In this document: piece after piece, positions 43,989 to 54,127 of the stretch
Numbering within the stretch: the first letter of the stretch is position 1
Layout: every line of letters begins with the position of its first letter
Assembly: GCA_025201365.1 (NCBI GenBank)
Contig: JAIXMF010000001.1
Coordinates: 496,001-560,000 of the forward strand
DNA length: 64,000 nt
Source: Syncephalis plumigaleata
Taxonomy: Eukaryota; Zoopagomycota; Zoopagomycetes; Zoopagales; Piptocephalidaceae
Reading direction: 5' to 3'
The notes under the pieces: generated by a model
Seen by the model: only the letters and a program-made list of their open reading frames with translations
What the model was told of the DNA's origin: nothing
Database searches by the model: none
Translations under genes and position numbers: made by a program

Positions 43989-46900
43989 TCACGGCTGAAG
44001 AATACGGAATCCGCGTACGGGTCTTGTCGTCTCCAGATCTAACGCGTACCAGAAGCATTCCTTTGCACGATCCATTCGATGTGTACGTTGATAGACCAAA
44101 CCCAAATAGTGCCTATATTGTTATTGTTGTTGTTGTAAGTTAATAATTGCATTGTATTGCATTGCATTGTGTGAGATGTCTATCTAGACTAACAAGCTAC
44201 CCTCTACTTACCATGCTTCAGCACAATTCCAACCCATAGCTCGTGTTGCTTTACGTAATAATCCTTCTGCTAATGGGTATTTACCTAATAGTAAATTGGA
44301 TTTACCAAGTAAGACTGAACCGACAACGTGTTGCGGTTCGAGGAATACAGCTTTGGCAAATGCCACCATCGCCTCCTCTATTTTGCCTTGATCTAGTAGC
44401 AATAGACCAGCCTAAGTATATTCATTGTTAGAATAAGCAACGATATTAGGTAGGATTGATGGTAGTAGGGCTACTTACTTGACACGATACGTCTGAACTT
44501 TCACTGTCTGCTCCTTCCGCTTCTTCCACTGCTTGTCGAGCATCTTCATATCGGCTTAAACGACGAAAGGCCGAGGCTGACGTTAGCCATAACTCGGTAA
44601 GTGCCTTCAATGCTCGTTGTCGACGTAAACGAACACGAGTGGTCACGCGTGATGCCAGCGAATAGGATGATCGACTGCTGGCTACTGTACCAGCTTGTCG
44701 AACAGTACCAGCACCACCACCGCTTACTGATCCTGCATACGAACTAATAGGTATATCTAATAGAGAACATTCATATATACATTAAAATGTCAGTATATAG
44801 ATCACTATATTGAATAGCAATACGGTAACATCCTCCTACCTAATCGTCCATTGCTGTTGCCACCACGAGGTGCTCCAGTAGATGGTGCAGCCAGTGTAGC
44901 CTGTCCTCGTCTCGCTTGTTGTGGCGACACCGATCGACCCGATTTACTCGCTGCACCATTGCCATTAAGATCAGTGTCGCGACGTACCGTGGTATTAATC
45001 TCGCTAGCCGCACTGCCACCACCGTCACCGGCAAATACTCGGCCGTACAGTACGAATAGGGAATTCATATGGGTAAGCGCCTTCTCGGGTCCATAGAGTG
45101 CATCCTCGAGAGCGGCACGTGTTGCCATTAGTGCCAGCACGTCTTCACCTTCAATGGCGGAACCCTGCTTCTCTCCATTGCCATCCTCTTGTACCTCCCA
45201 TTCGGACGTTTCTATGCCTACTTGACAGACGCGCAATGCACCCTCGAGATCTTTGTTGGCCGACATTAATAGGGCAAGTAGATGCCAGGCACGAACCCTC
45301 GAGGCATCAAGTTGCAACGACTGTTTCACCGACACGAGGGCTTGTGCTAGATTACGACTATCAGCATGCTGGAGTGCTAAATGATAGTGAGCCTCTGCGT
45401 TCTCTGGACTACGAGAGATAGCCTCGGTCAACGCGGATATGGCTTGCTCGTATAGCCAGGACGTATATCATGTGTATACCTGTAAATGTGATCATTAGAC
45501 CTTTATGCAGATCAGCACATGCAACAATAACTTACATTCTCGTGCCTGTAAACCATAGCCTACTCCTAGTAGTTGCCATGCCATCGAGTAGGTTTGCGCA
45601 CTAACTGCACCATCATTAGCCTCGCATATTTTAATCGCGGTTTGCGCGTGTTTAACACAATCCTTAGGCTAAATGATAAAGTCAATAAAGGAGTAGATTA
45701 TATTGCTGCATGAATATCAATGCTAGCGCTAGTATTCGTGTTACCTTGACTAGATCCGTCATCATTAGTCGTGCTCCTATTAGCAATGTCTCGACTACTT
45801 TTTGTGGATGTTCCGCGTCTTCACGTACATTGGGTACAGCTACCGTGATGCTATGCTCCACCGAGTTACGATCACTCGCATTGTTTGATGCATTGCTGCT
45901 GCTATTAGTCGTGGTAGAGTCTTTGTTTTCATTTTGTATGGCAGCTACAGCATCACTACGTGATATGATGGCATCACGTTTGCCGATTAGCTCGGCATAG
46001 GACTCCAATGCTAGTTCCGCCTCTTCATACTCTCCTAGGGCAATTAGTGCCGTCACCAAATGACGCATAATGGCCGGTGACTGGAAGGTGATCTCTGTAG
46101 TACGATAGAGTAGCTAGTATTGCACGTTAACATCATGACTACTAGTTCCTCATTACCATTGCCACTTACTTCGACGAGACCTCGACGTTCGGTACGTGAT
46201 GCGGCACCAATCAACTTCCAATCGTTCATGATTTGGTCGACCATCTCGATCGGGAGCAAGTTCACCTGGTTAGCCCTTGGAAGATGCAAGCAACGATGCA
46301 TGGCATCTTCATACAGTTCGTGTAGTTGCAATATCTCTTGTTTAAACGTTAACGGTACTTGAATCGTCGGTGTATCGCCACTGCTGACAATCATCGGTGT
46401 TCCTTGTATGTAGTCGCCCTCCATGTACGATGCCGATATGAGTGGCACGCTATACCGACATAACACTAGACGCTTGGCCGGTCTAAACTCACGTGGCCAT
46501 CCGAGACAATTGTCGCGATAGTCGCGGAATGTTGTAATTGCCATAGTGCGTGTACTATCATTACAAACTAGTATTAACAACAAAAGAGACGTATACCAAT
46601 AAATCTATTCAATCAAGAATAAAGGAAAAAGCAATCCTTACCCGTAGACCATTTGTAATAATGGACGCCGATATAGTGCTTCCTCGAGCCACCATATCAT
46701 CGTGTCGCCACGTTCACCCGAATAATTACGACCATACTCCATACATTGGAGTAGCACTCGTATGCATCGAGTGGCTGATTCTGCACCTTCTCCAGTACAA
46801 TACCTAATAGCAATATCGTTAGTAACATCCAGCAATATAGATGCAGTGCATCATCATTCACCATGTACCTTTAACAATCCATGCTTGTAACTTAGTATAA

Positions 46901-47516
46901 ATCGATATCCCTCCAATATTACCGGATTGTTGTCTTCATTGGTGAGTGGCCATTGAATATCCGTCAATATTTGTAGGGCTCCTCATATTTAGCCGAAAAA
47001 CAATAGAGTACCGAGGAAATCACCGTTGCTTCCTATATAGTCATGTTAGAATCAATAATAATGCTAATGATATCCCTCTCACTCTCATAAACGACTAGAG
47101 ATGCTTACCTCTTTCTCATGCTGCGTATTCGCGTGTTCTCGGCTAGCTGAGCATGATTCGATAACTCATCAAATGTTGATTTTGGCATAGCTGACGTCAC
47201 CGATACATTGCCAGGTCCATCCTTGGCGTAACACTGACTTCATCCAAGGTATTCAGATATGAGTAAATACCATATTCTGCTAATACTGAATGATTTAACG
47301 CTAATTTCATATCAAATAGAATTAGTTAGCATATATATATATATAATAGAAAATAAAAAATAAATAACATAGCAGAAAGGACATATTACTTACTCGCACC
47401 AGCAGGATGGTGTTTCAAGTAACGACGAGCAAGTTCAGGAATGTCGCGCCATCGGCCGGCAATCCGACAAGCTTCAATATCGTTAGCAGTAGCTGAGCCT
47501 TCTTAGAAAGGGTCAT
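43989..47516 (-). CDS. YPP1: TTC7/Ypp1-like TPR subunit of the plasma-membrane PI4-kinase complex
   Basis: Ypp1/TTC7 bridges Stt4 (PI4KIIIalpha) to Efr3 at the plasma membrane, feeding PI4P synthesis. It has about ten exons. The N-terminus is MTLSKKAQLLLT, then RWRDIPELARRYLKHHPAG as in the family start. The middle part has helical repeats (SLFKQEILQLHELYEDAM-type, FLALGEYEEAELALESY). The C-terminal TPRs are well preserved: AEAHYHLALQHADSRNLAQA, VRAWHLLALLMSANKDLEGA, ALYGPEKALTHMNSLFVLYG and the closing LGLVYQRTHRMDRAKECF, WYALDLETTRPVRGF. One base seems missing near 47490. The exact middle exons (46050-47380) were not fully worked out. Confidence 0.8.
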
Positions 47517-48194
47517 CGTGTTATAAACACTAGGCTGGTAGGATCAAGCGTATAACAGATGAGTGAAAGGCAGGTGAGGTCACTTCAGTAGTTTACCACA
47601 GCAATATAGCATGAAATAATAATAGTAATAGCAGTAATAATAGTAATAATAATAGTGAAATAAAAAACAATAACAGTCGCAACTTCTTAATGCATACAAA
47701 ATGGTGTGTTCAACAATAGAAAGTAGCTTTTTGACAAGATGAATGAAAGGAAAAGAGCGCGACAAATAGAAGGCGGTGACAGATGAATGCGCAGTAGTAG
47801 TTGTAGTGAAGTAAGTAAGCAAGCAAGTAAATCAATCAACCAGTCATATTATCATTATCAATGTCCAGGAGAGTAGTGGCATACATTTGCATGATGCATA
47901 CATGACCAGCTGATTTGATGATGTGCCATGATGGATGTTTGCTTGTTTGTTTGTTTACAGGTAAACAATAAGGAAATGGATATAGATCACAAACACCTCA
48001 GGTGACACGCATCATGGGACAACCACCAGATGGAAGGATGATCATTCTAGGATGTCTGTACTAGGATTGATGATTCTAGAAACAAGAGAGAATAGTATTT
48101 ACTATGCGTGTACACTACTACTGCTGCTGTTACTGCTTTCTTGTATAAACTATTATTTATTCGATATAACCTGTGCTATTATAAACATGCTTTA
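47517..48194. other. Intergenic gap, no gene seen
   Basis: This gap lies between the YPP1 start and the alpha-tubulin 1 stop. It contains AATAGTAAT-type low-complexity DNA near 47610-47660 and a TTGTTTGTTTG patch near 47943. No coding or RNA feature was recognised. Confidence 0.5.
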
Positions 48195-49538
48195 CTAGTA
48201 CTCTTCTTCCTCTTCTTCCACCGCTGAATCCATACCAACTTCTTCGTAGTCCTTTTCTAGTGCTGCTAGATCTTCGCGTGCCTCGCTGAACTCGCCCTCC
48301 TCCATACCCTCGCCGACGAACCAGTGGACAAAAGCGCGTTTCGCGTACATTAAATCAAATTTACGATCGATACGTTTCCAGGCATCGGCTATAGCCGTGG
48401 TATTCGCTAACAAGCTAACGGCACGTTTCACCGGTGCCACATCGCTATTCGGCACGACAGCTGGCACCTGATGATTGATACCGATCTTGAACCCGGTGGC
48501 ACACCAATCGACAAACTGGATGGTTCGCTGGTTGCGCACCTTATTAACGGCACGATTTGCCTCGGCCGGTAGGATATCACCGCGAAATAGTAGACAACAC
48601 GTCATGTATTTACCGGTGGAAATGTCGCATTTCACCATTTGATTACCGGACTCGAAGCAGCTACGTGTTAACTCGTCCACAGTCATCGTCTCGTGTCCCA
48701 CCTTGTCCATGCCTACAATCGGTGCGTACGAGATGAGCGGGAAGTGGATACGCGGAAATGGCACGAGATTCGTTTGGAACTCGAGTAGATCCACGTTGAG
48801 CGAGCCCGAGAATCGTAATGACGCTGAGATCGAGGAGACCACCTGAGCGATCATTCGATTCAGGTTAACGTAACTAGGTCGATCCAGCCTAAGTCGTGAT
48901 CGACAAATATCATTGATCGCCTCGTTATCCACCATGAACGAGCAGTCGACGTGCTCCAACATGGTATGCGTGGTGAGCACCGTGTTATAAGGTTCGACGA
49001 CCGCGGTGGATATTTGCGGTGCCGGATAAATGCCAAACTCGAGTTTCGTCTTCTTGCCGTAATCCTGCGTAAGTCGTTCCATCAATAGCGAGCCGAATCC
49101 CGAGCCAGTGCCACCACCAAACGAACGGAATAGCAGAAATCCTTGTAGTCCCTCGCAGTTATCGGCCAGTTTACGTATACGATCAACGACCGGTTCTAGC
49201 ATCTCTCTACCCACCGTGTAATGACCACGAGCGTAATTGTTGGCCGCATCTTCCATTCCTGTGATCATTTGCTCGGGATGATAGAGTGTACGATATTCAC
49301 CCATACGTACCTCATCGATAACCGTAGGCTCGAGATCGGCAAGTACCGCGCGTGGCACATATTTATTCGAGCTAGACTCGGAGAAGAAAGTCTCGGAGGA
49401 GGCTACCAGTTCGGCATTGGCACCAGGCTTAATATCGCCACTAGGCAGGATATCATGCTCTAAACAGTAGAGCTCCCAGCATGAATTGCCTATTTGTACA
49501 CCGGCCTGACCAATATGAAGGGAAATACACTCGCGCAT
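48195..49538 (-). CDS. Alpha-tubulin 1
   Basis: This is a subunit of microtubules. It is a single exon of 447 codons starting [18 protein letters not shown], the alpha-tubulin N-terminus (beta starts MREI). [16 protein letters not shown] is the GTP-binding glycine loop. The alpha-specific catalytic Glu region [17 protein letters not shown] and the C-terminal [19 protein letters not shown] are present. The tail ends EEEEEEY, a standard detyrosinatable end. The loop that carries Lys40 in most alpha-tubulins is altered ([15 protein letters not shown]) and has no Lys at position 40. The frame is intact. Transposon copy 3 lies 260 bases upstream of the start. Confidence 0.95.
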   Translation of the reverse strand: MRECISLHIGQAGVQIGNSCWELYCLEHDILPSGDIKPGANAELVASSETFFSESSSNKYVPRAVLADLEPTVIDEVRMGEYRTLYHPEQMITGMEDAANNYARGHYTVGREMLEPVVDRIRKLADNCEGLQGFLLFRSFGGGTGSGFGSLLMERLTQDYGKKTKLEFGIYPAPQISTAVVEPYNTVLTTHTMLEHVDCSFMVDNEAINDICRSRLRLDRPSYVNLNRMIAQVVSSISASLRFSGSLNVDLLEFQTNLVPFPRIHFPLISYAPIVGMDKVGHETMTVDELTRSCFESGNQMVKCDISTGKYMTCCLLFRGDILPAEANRAVNKVRNQRTIQFVDWCATGFKIGINHQVPAVVPNSDVAPVKRAVSLLANTTAIADAWKRIDRKFDLMYAKRAFVHWFVGEGMEEGEFSEAREDLAALEKDYEEVGMDSAVEEEEEEY

Positions 49539-49797
49539 TTTCAATGAAAGATAAAAGGTCAAATAGATACCTAGATACCTACTAGATAGATAGATAGACG
49601 AAAAAGAAAGAAAGAAAGTAAGAAAGAAAGTGATCAAGTAAACGGTGATGTAATGTGGTGTAACGAGGATGTCACTCGTAAAAACGAAGGTCATGATGCC
49701 AAAATGGTTGCCTAATAACCGTTTCGTATGACACGCACACACCTACGTAGACGTACCAGTTGTGTTATTAGCGTGACAACCGATTCTTATTTAGATA

Positions 49798-50036
49798 CAG
49801 TGTTTTTCCATCCAATTTGCGAATTTATCCTTTAACGTTTGCAGTTTATTAATAAATAGATTTGCACAATTGTCTAGCATTCTTATAGCATTGCTATTAT
49901 TATTGAGTAGTTGTTATGGCACTAGCAGTTGAGGGAGATGTTAATGATAGCGATATCACATATTACAATTAATGATAACTATTATTTATTCGTAAAGACA
50001 GAAGGCTAACTGCGCAAATTGGATGGAAAAAGCCTG
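49798..50036 (+). mobile_element. TA-flanked TIR element, copy 3 (239 bp, interior deleted)
   Basis: The left end is CAGTGTTTTTCCATCC and the right end is the inverse of CAGGCTTTTTCCATCC. TA lies at 49796-49797 and 50037-50038. The outer 60-70 bases on each side match copies 1 and 2, including GTTTATTAATAAATAG and the CGTAAAGACAGAAGG-type right part. The coding remnant is gone and the middle is unrelated. This is the MITE-like short form of the family. It lies between the two alpha-tubulin genes. Confidence 0.9.
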
Positions 50037-50310
50037 TAGTTCAGCATGAAACAACTAGTTGAAAATAAAGAAACAATCTTACTGAATTTGATTCAGAGTT
50101 CATTTAGATTTACTTTGAATGATTGCACTCTATGCTTAGTGATAATCCTAGTACGACGCATATATTCATCTGTCTAGTAGGATTGAAGGCTAATTGACGA
50201 TTTATTATAACTAAATGATGTAGAATAATTAAAGAAGAGTGAAAGGAGCGAGCAATGAATATACCAAGTATGCTATTTTTAACGCAACCACCGGTAGTGC
50301 ACCATTGTCG

Positions 50311-51665
50311 TCAGTATTCTTCCTCGCCACCTTCATGCTCAGAGTCTGACATGGTATCCATACCAACTTCTTCGTAGTCCTTCTCTAGTGCCGCTAATCT
50401 TCGCGTGCCTCGCTGAACTCACCCTCCTCCATACCCTCGCCGACATACCAGTGGACGAAGGCGCGTTTCATATACATTAGATCGAACTTGTTGTTAACGC
50501 GTTCCCAAGCATCGGCAATAGCCGTGGTATTCGCCAGCAAGGTGACAGCGCGTTTGACAGGTGCTTGCTCACCACTCGCCACGTAGGTCGGCGACACCGG
50601 GTTGATACCGACCTTGAATCCGGTTGGACACCAATCGACAAACTGCACGGTACGTTGTGTGCGCATCTTCTCCACGGCGACGGTTGTTTCCTTGGCCGTG
50701 ACATCGCCACGGAATAGCAGACAGCACGCCATATACTTGTGCTTGGACGCATCACACTTGACCATTTGACAGCTTTTGTCGAAACATTCCCGCGCCAATT
50801 CGTCAACGCTAAACGTCTCGTGATCCACCCTACCCTTACTGGCGATCGGTGCGTACGAGATGAGCGGGAAGTGAATACGCGGATAGGGCACGAGATTCGT
50901 TTGGAATTCTTGTAAGTCCACGTTGAGCGAGCCGGCAAATCGAACTGACGCGGTAATCGACGATACCACCTGGCAGATGAGTCGATTAAGACTGGAATAC
51001 GTGGGACGTTCCAGGTTCAATCTTGTTCTGCAAATGTCGTTGATCGCCTCGTTGTCCACGATAAAGGTACAGTCGACATGCTCGAGCATGGTATGCGTGG
51101 TGAGTACCGCGTTGTAGGGCTCGACGACCGCGGTGGATATTTGCGGTGCTGGATACACGGCAAACTCGAGTTTCGTCTTCTTGCCGTACTCATTCGATAG
51201 TCGCTCCATCAATAGCGAGCCGAATCCCGAACCCGTGCCACCGCCAAACGAGTGGAACATGATGAATCCTTGTAGTCCCTCGCAGTCCTCGGCCAATCGA
51301 CGCACTCGATGCACGACATTATCGAGTACATCCTTGCCAATTGTATAATGACCACGAGCATAGTTATTGGCAGCGTCCTCTTTGCCGCTAATCAATAAAT
51401 CGGGATTGTAAAGCTCGCGATATTCACCATTGCGTATTTCGTCGATGACATTCGGCTCCAAATCGACGAATACCGTTCGCGGCACGTATCGACCATTACT
51501 GACTTCACTAAAGAAGGTATTAGCGGAACCGAGGGCCTTCTCCTCGCTATTCTCCATGGGTTTACCATTAGGCTGGATGTTGTGCTCCAGACAGTAGAGC
51601 TCCCAACAAGCACTACCAATCTGTACACCGGCCTGACCCACATGAATAGAAACACATTCGCGCAT
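50311..51665 (-). CDS. Alpha-tubulin 2
   Basis: This is the second alpha-tubulin, a single exon starting [18 protein letters not shown]. It has the glycine loop [16 protein letters not shown], the alpha-type [15 protein letters not shown] and [14 protein letters not shown]. Immediately after EARED, near 50397, the frame slips by one base (GAAGATTAGCG where tubulin 1 has one more); read through, it continues [20 protein letters not shown] and ends EEEY. A real break at this invariant place would remove the C-terminal tail, so assembly error is more likely. Position 40 is not Lys. It lies in tandem with alpha-tubulin 1, but the two differ widely in the N-terminal loop, so the duplication is not recent. 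Confidence 0.93.
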
Positions 51666-52339
51666 ATTGACGATGACTGCTAATAGTAAGCGAAACTACA
51701 GTGTGATAATGAAATAGTAATAGTAAACAGAAACAATACCGCTACTACTATTACTGCTACTATAAGTCGCGTGTATTTTTAATACTAAACTACTAGGAGA
51801 AATACCGTAGCAGTAATACAATTATATTATATGACCAATTAAAGACGATATCGATATCAATAAAAAGGCAGATGGACCACAACTACGCTCGTCTACCCTA
51901 CTTATTAACGAGAAATAGACAGACGAATAAACAAAGCACTTGTAAACAAATAGGAAACTGAGATGAAAGTAGAATGAGAAAGAGTAAAAGCGAGCATGTA
52001 AAAAAAAGCCAAGGTGATATAAGAAGATAACGGGCTAGAATGTACACAATCAGCGGCAGCTATGGTAGCAATACTAGTACTGTCGTCATTATCACTATCA
52101 TCCATACGGGGGAATTATCTGCATATCGCCAGACATTGCACGTAGAAGCAAATGGAACGTGCAATAATGCCACACTCGTCTTCCTGTTTCTTTCATATGT
52201 CTGTTTTTGTTATATACGCGTGCATACACTGCTGCAGCAACAGTAACAGGATGATTTATCAATGCAATTGGCTGCGAGTGACAAACGCATGGTTGCAGCA
52301 CCAGTCGCAACAATGCGGGCTTAGGAAGAAAACAACAAG

Positions 52340-52372
<33 letters not shown>

Positions 52373-52606
52373 CAGGAATGGGACATGTTCCATTAGCATC
52401 AACCGGTTACAGTTCTAACACATATGCATGATGATTCTACAACAAAATGTTCCGATAATACCGTACACGTACGTATACACTGGATATAACAATAGTAGTT
52501 CAAATAGATAGAGATAACTAATACAGCACAAGTGTAGACGATTCAATGGACATAGAACCGATCTACGGTTTTATTCATTGTTGATAGCGTGGAATAAACA
52601 ACACAA
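51666..52606. other. Intergenic region with a (GA)n tract
   Basis: This region lies upstream of alpha-tubulin 2 and downstream of EF-1-beta. A (GA)n run of about 27 bases lies at 52346-52372. The rest is AT-rich with ACTACTATTACTGCTACT-type repeats near 51740. No gene seen. Confidence 0.5.
52346..52372. repeat. (GA)n microsatellite
   Basis: An uninterrupted GA dinucleotide run of about 27 bases lies upstream of alpha-tubulin 2 and downstream of EF-1-beta. Confidence 0.9.
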
Positions 52607-53679
52607 TTAGATCTTGGAGAAGGCTTCGATATCGATGGATTGAACGTAGTCTTCGAGATCGCGGATTTGCTCTTCGAGTACATCGGTGGAGACCTTGGCG
52701 TCTTCGACGACACAGGCAATACGAAGCTTGTTAATACCGTAGCCAACTGGCACTAGCTTGGAGGTACCCCAGACGAGACCGTCCATCTCGATGGCACGTA
52801 CACCGGCTTCCATAGCCTTGAGGTCGGTCTCATCGTCCCATGGCTTAACGTCGAAGGTGATCATGGACTTGGCGATAACCACTGGCTTCGTGGCCTTCTT
52901 GGCGTGGTATGCGGCCAATCGTTCAGCCTTGACGCGTTCGGCTTCCTCATCGACTTCATCGTCGGATCCGAAGAGATCAATGTCGTCGTCTCATCGGCTT
53001 CACCTTCAGCCTTGACGAACGAGAAGGTGTTCAATTCCTTGGCCTCACCGGGGAAGGCACTTTGGTCCTGGGCGGCAATGTGGCGTACCAACGAGCGGCA
53101 TGAGCAAAGTTGGCAGCTGGTTCCTTGCCCAAAGCCTTGAAGACAACAACGTCCGACTTGGAGGGTTGGGTGCTATAATACGACAAAAAACAATAAATAA
53201 AATGAGATATTGTTAATATGTGTATAATGGTGTACAGTACAATGTATGTTATAACTCTTCAATACGTCACATTAAACAACGTATATCCTTATCTATCTAT
53301 TGCCGAGCAAGCAATAGATAAACATCAGAGAGAGAGAAAATAAAGAGAGAAAGGTCAGAGATTTGGATAGTCACTTCCTATACCGGGGTCTTAAGCCGGC
53401 TCAGCAACACGGACCAAATATGAAATCATCATTCCTATTATATTGAACAAAGCACTAGTCGTACACGACTATAACTAGATGGCGCAACCAACAACAACAA
53501 CAACAAGTAGTATGTAGCGCAAGCAGTGCATACGTCACTGGTAGTTAAACCAAGACAAAGCCACTACTACTTCTACTACTACTACTACTACTATTGTACT
53601 TGTCAACTTACCCTTCAATGTAGGACTTATCCTCGAGGAAGTCGTTCAAAGACTTCAATGAAGCGTCGCTGAGAGACAT
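52607..53679 (-). CDS. EFB1: Translation elongation factor 1-beta (eEF1B alpha subunit)
   Basis: This is the guanine exchange factor that recharges eEF1A. Exons are 53612-53679 and 52607-53172. Exon 1 encodes [19 protein letters not shown]. Exon 2 has the GST-C-like N-terminal part ([12 protein letters not shown]), an acidic linker ([16 protein letters not shown]) and the catalytic GEF domain ([36 protein letters not shown], ending EAFSKI at TAA 52607-52609). Two single-base gaps, near 53080 (TGGTACGCC) and 52993 (GATGAGACG), disturb the frame within strictly conserved sequence, which argues for assembly error in an essential gene. The 439-base intron, by far the longest in the window, hosts a snoRNA. 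Confidence 0.93.
53351..53437 (-). ncRNA. SNORD18: C/D box snoRNA, U18/snR18-like, in the EF-1-beta intron
   Basis: On the minus strand, box C is ATGATGA (53426-53432) and box D is CTGA (53355-53358), flanked by AGG and CCT that can pair as a short terminal stem. An inner box D' CTGA lies at 53401-53404, directly preceded by the guide TTGGTCCGTGTTG. The first 12 bases of that guide equal the known U18 guide, which pairs with the universal large-subunit rRNA segment AACACGGACCAA. The base five positions from D' pairs with the A of ACACGG, the site modified by yeast snR18. Budding yeast hosts snR18 in the EFB1 intron as well. Confidence 0.9.
53562..53593. repeat. (ACT)n microsatellite near the EF-1-beta intron donor
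   Basis: About ten ACT triplets lie in the first 50 bases of the EF-1-beta intron, between the donor and the snoRNA. Confidence 0.8.
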
Positions 53680-54127
53680 GGTGTGGATTGGGGAGGAAAT
53701 AGAACAAGAATCCAAAAGTGAGAACGTCCGGTAAAGGGCAGCAACAAGAAGAAGAAGAAGCGTCGGGTGTCGTTTGAGGTAAAGACAACGGGCGGCACTT
53801 TATTCGTATGATAGGTGAGGAAAAAAGTGAAAAATGATGGGTAAAATATGATTTACTTTTTCTTATTTTCGACTCGATTCAACTTCATTACAATGATTAC
53901 ATTACAAAACAGGGGTCCTACCCTTTGCTCACTCATCTTCATCTTATGACGATGATAATGATTACAAAATAATAGGATATTAATAAATACATCGTTTATT
54001 TTAATTGATCTACTATGTAGGTATGAAAAAGTAACGGCACGTATAACGCGTAATTAATGTCAATCTAGAGATGAGAATACAGTAATCGTTGATCGTATGG
54101 TTTCTTCCTTAAATCATATACATCATG
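53680..54127. other. Intergenic gap, EF-1-beta upstream region
   Basis: This gap lies between the EF-1-beta start and the HMG-box gene stop. The first 130 bases hold AAGAAGAAGAAG and a mixed G/C-rich leader, probably the promoter of the highly expressed factor. No gene seen. Confidence 0.45.

Noticed and set aside
48200-51665. Beta-tubulin identity for the two tubulin genes
   Set aside because: Both start MREC and have alpha-type catalytic loop and C-terminus; beta-tubulin starts MREI.
19300-53090. Programmed ribosomal frameshifting as the cause of the many frame changes
   Set aside because: The sites share no slippery heptamer or stop-codon context, occur in unrelated genes and mostly fall in plain short homopolymers; assembly error is simpler.
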